From Chaetomium olivaceum (Eukaryota > Ascomycota > Sordariomycetes > Sordariales > Chaetomiaceae): a DNA stretch of 64,000 bases. The DNA is taken from the NCBI GenBank assembly GCA_039881045.1, contig JAYWVB010000029.1, forward strand, positions 248,001 to 312,000, in the 5' to 3' direction. The notes below the pieces were generated by a model. That model did no database searches. It was not told where the DNA came from and saw nothing but the letters and a program-made list of their open reading frames with translations. Shown in pieces: positions 55,501 to 64,000 of the stretch (position 1 is its first letter; each line of letters opens with the position of its first letter). A program made the position numbers and the translations under genes.

Positions 55501-55894
55501 ATGGCTTTCAACACCCTCATCTCAAGCATCATCCTCCAGCTTTGCTTGGCCTCTTTGGGTCTCGCCGCCCCTCTCTCGACCGAAACGCTGGACAACAGTT
55601 GGCAATATGGTACCGGCGGCGGTCTTATTGGTCTCGTAGTCCTCATTTTGGACATTATCGTGTTTGGTATGTCTCATTAGCCGAGTCGATCTGTATACTA
55701 ACCTAACCATAAACCATGGATGCTAACGTTTTTATTCGATAGTCGAGGTCCTGAAATCGAGCCGCACGCCCGTCCAAAAGCTCATCTGGTGCTTGGTCGT
55801 CTTCCTATTCCCAGTTATTGGCATGATCGTCTACTATCTCTTCTCGAACCGCTCCAACTACCAGCGCGGCTCCGGTTACGAGACGTTGGCGTAA
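55501..55894 (+). CDS. small PLDc_N-domain membrane protein
   Basis: 105 residues from exons 55501-55666 and 55743-55894 (76-nt intron, gctaac branch). The signal-like N-terminus (MAFNTLISSIILQLCLASLGLAAP) may be cleaved. The core has two helices, GGLIGLVVLILDIIVFVEVL and IWCLVVFLFPVIGMIVYYLF, with the short SSRTPVQKL loop between them. This is the phospholipase D-nuclease N-terminal (PLDc_N) membrane module, found alone in many small bacterial and fungal proteins. No phospholipase domain is attached, so no lipase activity is expected. The leader (accaagcgttt... aatcaacatc) places the ATG well. Function unknown. Confidence 0.82.
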
Positions 55895-56851
55895 TGGCGC
55901 GTGGTCATGGACTCATAGCCAGTCGGCAACCATAGCTGTTCCACCTTGACGAGACATGAGAAACGATAATACTGGCGCTAAATGAAACGGAGCTGAACCG
56001 AATTATCTGGACCTGCCGGGTTGCGGAATGGGAGGATGGTCGCTTTTTTCAGGCCCCTTACGTATGATGGGGGCCCTGCTCCTTGTTGTTATACACCGAT
56101 GTTGTTCACAGCTACGTACTTGCGTTACCATAGTGGGCAATTCAAAGGAAACAGAGCCGAGATCTGAAACTCGTTTAAATCAGAAGCTTGTCGCTGGGGG
56201 TATTTCCTGTTGCCGTATATCCGAGTGTCGATCCGGAGATAACCTTGAACCCTTGTTATGACTGAGTTCAGTGTTGGTTCTGTATCATTGCATCTTGCCC
56301 CGGGTCTCGTCCATCTATGGTCACGCCCAACCCGGAACTACCTGTGCATCGTATACTGTCGGCACCTCAACCTCTGCTAGAGACGGTTCGTCTGAGCCGG
56401 AGCGCGATGACGATCCCCCCCCTCCAACGGAACCTGCCCCCGGTGGTTACAGATGGATTCCTGGTAAGGCGAGTGCGGGGTGGATGGGAGATCGGCAGAA
56501 AAAAGTACCGTAGGCGGCGTGAAGGGCTAAATTGCGGCCCCTGCCAACGGTCCGACGAGACCGGCTGTTAATTGAGGTCTCCATTGAGCACCCGCTCACG
56601 GAACTTCCAAATTGAGCGGCACGGAGGATGCAAGTAGTGGATATGCCATGGATACAGCAGCGCGATGGGATGCCCCTGGACTTAAACAAGCTTTCCCGCA
56701 GCGGGAAAGGAGCGCCGAGGAACCTGGGGTCGCGTATCCAACATAAATAAGTACACTACTGAGCCCCCTGACTTGCTTCTTGGGATTCTCACCTCCTCAA
56801 CCTTACTCACCTTCCACAGTCACTTTGCCATCACCAGCAGCCTTCGCAACA
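55895..56851. other. intergenic
   Basis: Promoter side of the Cip1-like gene, with a cataaataag (TATA-like) element near 56,743. No gene recognised. Confidence 0.5.
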
Positions 56852-57617
56852 ATGTTCCGCCAGACTGTCCTTTTCGCTCTTGCCCTCCTCCCGGCCTCCT
56901 TCGCCCAGGTCGCCGAAGACTTCGAGGGCGGATGGGACGAGGCGGCGTGGCCGACCTACGCCCCTGACTGCAACCAGGGCGGCAAAGTGGCTTTGGACAG
57001 CTCCGATGCGCACAGCGGTTCAAACTCCATCAGGGTCGATGGCGCCGGTGGCTTCTGTGGACACATCTTCTTCGGCACGGAGAACATCCCCAGCGGAGAC
57101 CTTTATGTCAGGGCATGGGTGTAAGTTTTGCGAGCTTGAGCGGGAGAAGCAGTTTTAACAGTCATTCTCTTCTAGCAAAGCGTCCAAGGCCTTCACCGAC
57201 TCCCACGTCACCTTCATCACCATGCCGGACCCCGCCCAGGGCACCAACAAGCACCTCCGTATCGGCGGCCAGAGCAAGATCCTGATGTACAACCGCGAGT
57301 CCGACGACGCTACCCTTCCCGACCTGTCCCCACAGGGTATCGCCGCCTCGGCCGCCCTCCCCGCGGGCGAATGGCAGTGCTTCGAGTACCACGTCGGCAC
57401 CGACGGCTCTATCGAGACGTGGCTCAACGGCGAGGCCGTCGCCGGCCTGACCAGCGTGCCAGGCCAGAGCAACCCCAACGCCGCCCAGTGGCAGCGTAGC
57501 AGTGTCAAGCCCACGCCCTCAGCCGTCTACTTCGGTTGGGAGTCGTACGGCGGTGACGCCAACACCTTCTGGTACGACGACATCGCCATCGACTCGGCCC
57601 GTGTTGGGTGCGAGTAG
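56852..57617 (+). CDS. Cip1-like secreted protein
   Basis: 236 residues from exons 56852-57120 and 57176-57617. Signal peptide at about 1-19 (FALALLPASFAQ). The rest is a beta-jelly-roll-type domain: EDFEGGWDEAAWPTYAPDCNQGG, SGSNSIRVDGAGGFCGHIFF, PSGDLYVRAWV, CFEYHVGTDGSIETWLNGE and YFGWESYGGDANTFWYDDIAI. This matches Cip1 of Trichoderma, co-induced with cellulases and related in fold to glucuronan lyases; its activity is still unclear. No carbohydrate-binding module is attached. I infer a role outside the cell during plant-polymer breakdown. Confidence 0.85.
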
Positions 57618-57793
57618 ATGAGAACTTGAGGGGTTTCAGATCAGGGCAGATTGCAGACCTTGTAACTGTGTACATATTATTTGCATACCAAAAGGTCTGA
57701 ACATACAAAGCCATCCCAAAACTATATCTCCCAAGAAGAACGTAAAGTTGTGTGACCACTGTGTCGGGGGCCGAGACCACCAACACTCCCTAA

Positions 57794-58841
57794 CTACCAG
57801 TCAAAAAAGTACTCAATCCCCTCCGTCAACACCGTCCCAGCCACCCCGGAGTGTTCTTGGCCGACGTACTCTCTCAATACCACTTCGCGCACGCCGCTGC
57901 CCGGAAGGACACGGTCGTACAGCTCGTGGCTGACCTCAGTCATGTGGTTCCACTCGTACAGGGCCTTACGCGCCTGGAAATGCTCCTCCGTCTCCTTACG
58001 CCGACGGATAGGAAACTGCTCCGCGCTGCCGTACCCGATAAACAGCGCCGGCTTCGAGGCATCATTCCCGCCGTGTTGCTGCTGTCCAGAGCCAACCCCG
58101 GACACACCGTCCCCAAACTTCCGCGTGATATCCTCCAGCACCGACGCATTATTCCACATCACCGCCGGACTTGCTGCAATAAACGTATCAAACCAGTCCG
58201 GCTCTTGCACAAGCGCATACACCACAAACAACCCGCCCAACGAATGCCCATACAACGCATCCCTCTCATGCGTCACCCCGGGAAACACCTCCCCCCTCAC
58301 CCACGGTCTCAGTACGTCGCCCAAAAACGCCAGAAATTTATCCGCATGCCCGCTACCCGAAGGCTGGGGCCCGGTGTTGGGCGTTTCCGGCACGGGCAGC
58401 GGCGGGAGGTAGTCGGCCGTGCGGTGCGGGACGTCGTAGACGCCGTTGGTGAGCGGGTAGCCGACGCTGACGACGACGGCGTCAGGCTGGTCCTCGTAGA
58501 TGAGCTTGCGCCTCTTGATGGTCTCAGCGGCGGTCGTGCCGAGGGCGTTGCCGTCGAGGACGTAACTGGAGAAAGTAGTTAGTTCAAGCCTAGATATCTA
58601 TGTTTTGTTTTGTCTTTTGTCCTTTGGACGGGGGTATTAGGTGGCTGGCTGGTTGTCGCTTACAGTGTGAGGGCTGACTTGTCAGTCACCTCGCGGGATT
58701 CCCATTCGAACGGCCAGGAGATCTGGACCTGGTAGCTGAGGTTCTTGGCCGTGTTGCTGACGTCCCACATAGCGATGTTGGGGAAGACGGTCGGCGCAAA
58801 CGCCGGCAGCGGGTGAACGACCAGTTAGTGAGAGAAGCCAT
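57794..58841 (-). CDS. alpha/beta hydrolase, esterase-D/IroE-like (possible siderophore esterase)
   Basis: Exons 58841-58664 and 58565-57794. The second exon starts YVLDGNALGTTAAETIKRR and contains DAVVVSVGYPL, the nucleophile elbow YGHSLGGLFVVYAL, FDTFIAASPAVMWNN and the His-containing GQEHSGVAGTVL. This is the PF00756 esterase type, which includes IroE/BesA-like enzymes that hydrolyse trilactone siderophores; the substrate here is unknown. In exon 1 the frame starting at the ATG changes after residue 6. Adding one base at about 58,822-58,825 makes it read VVHPLPAFAPTVFPNIA onward and gives the exon the phase that exon 2 needs. A base is therefore probably missing. No signal peptide is evident. 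Confidence 0.78.
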
Positions 58842-59955
58842 GTTGGGTGTATGGACTTTTGTGCCTCTGCTCAATGTTAGCTGTAAAAGACAGACTCAAC
58901 TGTGATAGTGAGCATCACCGGCTCATACTAATAGTATCTCGGGTACAGGGCTAATATGGCGTAAAGCGGGGAATGATGCTGGTGATTTACATGGAGAACA
59001 GTACCGTGTAACCGCAGTCGGGCTTCGGGGCTTCCACTGCCCGTATTTGCAATTAACCTAGCAGGGGGTAAGAGGGTTGGTTTGTCATACTTTCTAGATG
59101 GACATAATCATGACAAATTACGGTGTAGGGACCGCCCGCGCCCCGGGGAATCCTCCGACTATTACCCAAACAGGGGACCTTTCACCAGATCTGGCAAGTT
59201 CTAACTAATTGGCCCAGATACAGTCAGGGGTCGGCATCCCTTGAAGTTCCGACCACCGCTGGGTATGGCAGGTGGGCTGGCAGTAATAAGACCTCATCCC
59301 ACTTTCCGAGAAATGGCAGCCGGGAGGCTCCGGAGTTTATACATGTGCAGTGCATGGCTAAGTCCCGAGTTTCCGACAGCACGGTGGGTAACATGGGTCT
59401 CATCCATATACATGTCGGCGAAAAAGGTGTAGCAATCGGCGATATTAGCAATTGCCGCCTCCTGTTAGTAAACGATGATGGCTTCAAGACCCAGTCCGGG
59501 TAATGTCTGAGAATGCGGATCTCAATTCGGACCCTTTGACAAGTGTGATAGTAATCGGAAGCAGAGTATTGGAAAAGTAACCGCAGAGATAGATACTATT
59601 CATTTTGGAAAAGGGGTCGGGTTCTGGGGAGACGGGGGGATTCCCCCTTTGCTAACGTCCGGGGCGGCCTTGCCTGCGGTTGGAAAGAAGCCAATTTTTC
59701 CTGGAAGTTGCCGAAGTATCAGACCGCTAATCTGGTGACAGCCTTGAACCGACGGTTCTGTATAACGGAGGTCCTGACAGCTCGGATGGTTTCCGGTGAC
59801 GAGACCCTTTTACGTAGAGGACATGATGGTACAAGCCACACTATTGATGGCATACTACTGCGCGTTGGTTCCTTCTAGGTCTGTTCTATCAAACACGGTA
59901 AAAACTTCTTTACTTGCCGAGTCGAGAAGGCTCTCATCTAGAAGGCAGCCGAGAC
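58842..59955. other. intergenic, no gene recognised
   Basis: Sequence between the hydrolase gene and the solo LTR target site. Nothing recognised. Confidence 0.5.
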
Positions 59956-59960
59956 CAGCT

Positions 59961-60224
59961 TGTAACGGGCTGTGCCCGAGGTGGGCCTCGGTAACCCTCG
60001 GCCAGCTCACGTACAAGCACGATCCACCGAACCCCTGGATGAAGCTATTCCCAGTTGCCCCACAGCACACCGAACATTCTAGCAATGCGCTCGGGCCACC
60101 GCACTCGCGATCATAAAGCAGCCACGAGCTGCCAGAGTCCCTCATCTTTCCTTTTCTTCTTCAAGCTTAGTGTACTCGTAGAGTCGTCACCAGCTAGTTG
60201 CAATATACTCCTGGGACCGTTACA
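59961..60224 (-). mobile_element. solo LTR, copy 2 (264 bp, inverted relative to copy 1)
   Basis: Same element as at 31533-31796 but on the other strand, with one mismatch over 264 bp. The flanks carry a perfect 5-bp duplication, cagct (59956-59960 and 60225-60229). TG...CA ends lie inside the tgtaacgg/ccgttaca inverted repeat. No internal retrotransposon sequence is adjacent. Confidence 0.88.
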
Positions 60225-60272
60225 CAGCTCATTTATAGGGTTTGGGAAACGACGTGTGTTTCCATAGCAGAA

Positions 60273-61210
60273 TCATCCAGGCACCAAAAAGTTTGCCGCC
60301 CTTTGCCATTCTCGAAACAAGACATTTAATTTTAGGTGTCTTTCCCAGCCCATGAATCTCAGTTCCCGAGTCAATAATCTCTCATGCAATACTATCGGCC
60401 TGGGGGTAAAGGAACTCGGATCTGGACTGGCCCAAACGCCGACGACTTGTGGGCCGCTCTGGGGCGTTAATGCAACGGAGCTGGATTCTGTGAGCCGTAT
60501 CATATGTTTCCGCTCAAGGGCCAGGCCCTCGATGACAAGAGAACAAGTGCTAGCAGGACGTTGCGAGGTAAAGGATCGCATCCATGGTGTCAGCTCGATG
60601 GTATTCAGGCAAACCCCGCCTGGGGAGATAGACCTGAAAACCACACAGGTCGTCACATCGGTACCATCGGAAGAAGCGGTGAAGTCTAGCCTGCCGTCCG
60701 CGCTTCCCCAGGACCACTTCCGAGCCCTCTTCGTTCCAGTTGGCTTCTGTAAAGGTTTGGGCAGTTGACTGGAGTGCCACAAGATATCTCACAACGTCGG
60801 CGTTAAAGATGTTGCGGTGATAGTCGTAAGATAAACTCGATGCAAAAAGACCGTCCATCTGCTCCGCAATGCCAGCTACGGCTATCAATTTCTCGCCTGC
60901 CTTCGTCATCTGGCAAGTCGAGTATCGCAAGATCAACTCCCGCCAGAAGAAGTGGCGAGTCTTTCCTAAATTCGTCCAAACCTGCGACCGGCGGCCTTGT
61001 AAAAACAGCGCTGCCTCATATAGGTGGACTTGCGCCATCAATTCGCAGGGATATGTGTTCGCACTCCTACAAGGCGCGGTTTTTGACGAAATGGAGAATG
61101 CGCGGCGAGATACATAGCTCCTGCATCACGCACGCTCCGCTGTTAAGGCAGCTTTGCGAGAATCTGCTCAGCAGAACGTCGGATGACAATTCCGGAGTTG
61201 GATTAGTGAA
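60273..61210 (-). pseudogene. remnant of a HET-domain (heterokaryon incompatibility) gene
   Basis: Reading from 61210 down, ACVMQELCISPRILHF matches the conserved WVLQERLLSPRVLHF-type segment of HET proteins, and WRELILRYSTCQMTK with KLIAVAGIAEQM matches the downstream W-x-x-LV-x-x-YS ... KLxALSGIA block. A third block, SSQLPKPLQKP ... RKWSWGSADG, matches the PSWSWAS-type motif. These blocks lie in different frames. A TAG interrupts the first block where relatives have an aromatic residue before E-C. The N-terminal HET core is missing. This is a decayed 3' part of a gene, about 50 bp from the solo LTR. Confidence 0.7.
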
Positions 61211-61968
61211 GCCACCTGGTTGCTTGGGCTAAACCTATAACCCGAATCCTGTGTTTGGGTTCGAGTGAGTTATACCCAGACCTTTTGGGGTTCGGGTAGG
61301 TCATACAGCTAGAAATCTCCAACGCCAATATATTGTATATTGGTTGAATGAACTGAATGACGGGGTATCGAGCTGTATTATCTGATATGCAGTATTTTCG
61401 CACTACGTCGAAGCCCGGGCACTACAGTGAGTGGATGTATGGGGACAGAGCGAAGTTGAGAGTATAAGAAAGGGGTGTTGGAGGAGGAGGAGGTGCATAC
61501 TTACTTATTTAAACGGTGAGCGTGCTGAGGCCGTATGAGAGAGGAGTTCGGACGTGGCGCGGGCTATGTATACCCGATTGGGACGGAAGGACGCCATTCC
61601 CGGCGGGTACAACAGCATGTGCTGCAATACAAGAGGCGTCCTTCGCTTAGTTACTGTGCACTAGAAGAAGATGCCAAGTCTGACGAATTGGGACAGCCAG
61701 CGGTACCCGTTACGGAGCCTCAAACATTGTTTGCTCGTTAGCGCCTGAGGCTGAAAGCCTGAAAGCAACTAAAATCTGACACGACGACGTGGGAAATTAG
61801 GCAACGCTGAAAATCTACACAATATCTTTTAAGTTTTGTCAAACAACTCACTCCATCAACTTCTCATAATTGTATTACCCCTGACGACATGGCCAGGTAG
61901 ACCACAACCTACCCATCATATCTCAACGAACATACATTCCGTCTCTGCGCCTAATCCAACCCCCCATA
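61211..61968. other. intergenic, promoter side of the GH128-like gene
   Basis: A frame at 61535-61741 has no recognisable features. The C/A-rich leader just before 61969 fits a fungal 5' UTR. Confidence 0.5.
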
Positions 61969-63034
61969 ATGCGATACGCCGCCGTTTCGGCCCTGGTGGG
62001 TCTGCTCGCCGCAACGGGCCTCGCCGCCAAGTCGTCCAAGCGCGGGCTCGCGGCGGTGGCCAGCAAGGACTGGCCCGAGGACGACGCGATCTGGGTGCGG
62101 GAGGGCTCGCCCATCTCGTGGTACTACAACTTCCACTGGAACGTATCCGAGACGTACGCGTCGCTGTCGCAGGACCGGATCGAGTACGTGCCTATGCTGT
62201 GGGGCGGCGGTGTCAACGACACCGACTTCCTCCGGAACATGACCGAGATGATCCAGCCGGCCTCTGGTCGTGATGCGAGGAATATCACCCACGTAATGGG
62301 CTTCAACCTGCCGGATCAGCCGTTTGAGTATGGTGGGAGCCAGATAAAACCCCGCGACGCCGCCCGGGCGTGGGTGCGCAACCTCGTCCCGCTGCGAGAG
62401 AAGTTTGGCGTCAAACTGGGGCTGCCTGTCGTTGGGGATCCCCGTGGTGGATGGATTGACCCGTTCCTCAAGAACTGCACCGAGTTGAACAAGGACAAGG
62501 AGTGCGAGTTCGACTTTGTGCCCCTCCACGCGTTGGGGCATTTTGGTGTTCTCAAGGACCGGGTTGGCTCGTTTTCCTCTGCGTAAGTTGGCGTTATCAT
62601 TGGGAGAACCAGACTCAGCTAACCATGGCCCCAGATTCCCTGGTGTGCCGCTTTGGGTGGTCGAGTACGGCTACAACGACCAAAACCTATCAACGACACA
62701 GGAGTACTTCAACCAGTCCCTGACTTTCCTCGAGGGCAACAAGGACGTGGCGCGGTACAGCTGGTTCGGGTCGTTCCGTAGCACCGTCTCTAACGTCGGC
62801 CCGAACATGGCCATGCTTGACCCGTGGGGAAACTTGACCGACATTGGATCGTGGTACCTCGGCGGTAATGCCACCGGCAAAGCGGCCATGCCAAACGACA
62901 CGCCGCGGACCAATGCGTGCTCTGCTGAGCATCCCTGCACGGGGGGTGGTGAGAACGCTGGGGTGAGCCTGTCCTGTGGAGGTTTGGGGTTGTGGGGCGC
63001 AGCCGGGGCGGGGCTGTTGTTTCTGCTTCTTTGA
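61969..63034 (+). CDS. GH128-like (Asl1-type) GPI-anchored wall protein
   Basis: 337 residues from exons 61969-62582 and 62635-63034. Signal peptide at about 1-20 (ending ATGLAA). The barrel has ISWYYNFHWN, YVPMLWGGG, HVMGFNLPDQ, KLGLPVVGDPRGGWIDPFL, FDFVPLHALGHF, PLWVVEYGYND and RYSWFGSFR. These fit the glycosyl hydrolase catalytic-core family that contains GH128 beta-1,3-glucanases. The nucleophile Glu is expected at about 215 (WVVEYG). The usual acid/base motif GFNEPD reads GFNLPD here, with Leu at about 114 in place of Glu. The C-terminus after CTGGGENAG is a hydrophobic tail (GLWGAAGAGLLFLLL) typical of a GPI signal. I infer a wall protein that may bind glucan rather than cut it. Confidence 0.82.
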
Positions 63035-63547
63035 AGGAGGAGAGAGGCGGGAGAAATTGGCGATGTTTGGGTTCGTGCCCGGGGTACAGATTAAAGATAG
63101 TGGTTACTTGAGTTACGAAGGAATACCCTCGTGAATCGCGATGGATTGAAACTCGGAGGATGCGAAATGGCCAGGGAAGGGATAAGGCTGGGTGTCCGGG
63201 ATGATGGTTGTGGCGACTTTACGGTTAACAGATGTAGAACTATAATCATTATTAACCTCCAACTTCCTTCTGCTAAAGGTCGTTGAGTTGTTCAGTCCTG
63301 TCCAGAACTTGTTGCGGGTGGGTGAGTGGGATAATTGATTATTCAGGGTTAGGGGTGTTCTCACTCAGCTCTTTCATTGGGCAATGGGGACAAATCGCCA
63401 ACTTGCCACTTGCTCCTCGAAAGTGACCGGATCTCTGGGTCTGGACACACGACCTCCTCTAGTGCCACCAGTTGCGCAACATGCGCTGGCGCGTGTCAAA
63501 TTCTCCCGTTATCATCGCATAGGGATCTTGTATAGACAACGGCCGAA
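63035..63547. other. intergenic
   Basis: Contains agggttaggg, a telomere-repeat-like string, near 63,344-63,353. No gene recognised. Confidence 0.45.
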
Positions 63548-64000
63548 ATGCTGTCCCTGTCGCGAAAGATGCAGCTGTTCGTGCTGGTCGCTGCTTCCTT
63601 GGCTGCAACGGCGATGGCTGCTTCCAGTTCAAGCCACGAACACTCTCTGCCTTCGTACCATTATGGCGCTCCGATCCGGGTCGAGTGTATGAATAGGAGC
63701 TCGTAAGTTATGTTTCTTTTTCGGTTATTGAGGATGCGCATCCGGGACCGAACCATAGGAAAACATGCTAACCACGATACGCTCGCAGGGAAACGGGCGA
63801 ACATGTCGAAAACGCACAGCACGAAATCCAATGGATCCCATTTCCGGTCTGCAACGAGACAAATCAACCACTCGAGTTCAACTACGGCATCGAGGGAGAA
63901 CAGAACTGCACGATTCCCATGATCAGCGACCCCTTCTTCCACCTGCTCGAGTTCTACATCCACAACGATGCGCCGCTCTCGTGCCGCCTGCCTGCGCGAC
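63548..64000 (+). CDS. putative secretory-pathway or membrane protein, 3' partial
   Basis: Exon 1 at 63548-63702 starts with a signal peptide (MQLFVLVAASLAATAMA follows an alternative upstream Met). An intron at 63703-63789 joins to an exon running off the window. The sequence continues EIQWIPFPVCNETNQPLEF and NCTIPMISDPFFHLLEFYIHNDAPLSCR. Two N-glycosylation sites (NET, NCT) and paired Cys residues fit a lumenal or extracellular domain. I have a sense of similar uncharacterised fungal proteins but cannot name the family. Confidence 0.6.

Noticed and set aside
1..64000. Programmed ribosomal frameshifting as a shared explanation for the broken frames
   Set aside because: The breaks occur in unrelated genes at unrelated homopolymers, need both +1 and -1 corrections and lack common slippery sites or downstream structures.

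Overview
This is a gene-dense nuclear segment from a filamentous ascomycete, most likely a Sordariomycete (the look is Sordariales-like, but that placement is inference). The signs are short GT-AG introns with gctaac/gctgac branch sites, and homologues typical of that group: a Cip1-like secreted protein, a GH128 glucanase-like GPI protein, a tannase-family esterase, an ankyrin-CorA fusion, HET-domain debris and a caspase-like protein. I see no bacterial operon structure, no rRNA or tRNA gene and no CRISPR array.

Layout. 0.7-5 kb: EMC4 (-) and an AP-complex beta-adaptin (+), divergent. 5.6-6.2 kb: Ser/Thr-rich GPI-type surface protein (-). 8.5-9.1 kb: small Pro/Glu-rich protein. 9.8-11.8 kb: PIF1-like helicase (-). 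13-15.1 kb: UBL3-type prenylated ubiquitin-fold protein (+) and the proteasome chaperone Ump1 (-). 15.5-19 kb: soluble two-domain ABC ATPase and a ketopantoate reductase (+). 19.5-23.4 kb: ankyrin-CorA membrane protein (+). 24.1-25.3 kb: secreted Cys-rich protein. 26.3-29.2 kb: bicovalent FAD oxidase (+) and an Ayr1-like SDR (-), tail to tail. 29.7-30.5 kb: bZIP-ankyrin protein (-). 31.5 kb: solo LTR. 32.4-34 kb: caspase-like pseudo-peptidase (-). 35.9-38.8 kb: kinesin, probably kinesin-6 (-). 41.1-43.4 kb: CRF1/IFH1-like regulator (+). 44.2-46.6 kb: a dead low-molecular-weight phosphatase-like protein (+) and a zinc-binding RING/IBR-like protein (-), convergent. 47.1-48 kb: secreted modular Cys-rich protein (-). 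49.6-51.3 kb: tannase-family esterase (-). 53.7-55.9 kb: multi-spanning membrane protein and a small PLDc_N membrane protein (+). 56.9-58.8 kb: Cip1-like protein (+) and an IroE/esterase-D-like hydrolase (-). 60-61.2 kb: second solo LTR beside a HET pseudogene. 62-63 kb: GH128-like GPI protein (+). The 3' edge cuts a gene for a putative secretory-pathway protein.

Two observations cut across the window. First, at least a dozen conserved genes, including housekeeping ones, are broken by single-base indels, mostly one missing base in a short C/G (sometimes A) run. Restoring one base brings back the family sequence, exon phase and C-terminus, so many apparent truncations are probably consensus errors, not pseudogenes. 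Second, two 264-bp copies of one element, 28 kb apart in opposite orientation, start TG, end CA, differ at one base and each carry a perfect 5-bp target duplication: young solo LTRs.

The genes do not form an obvious biosynthetic cluster; they are mostly independent housekeeping, secretory/cell-wall and accessory genes. The most unusual protein is the one at 44.2-45.6 kb, a phosphatase-like fold whose catalytic Cys loop has become D-P-Y-N-E-A-R-S, fused behind a helical N-terminal region.
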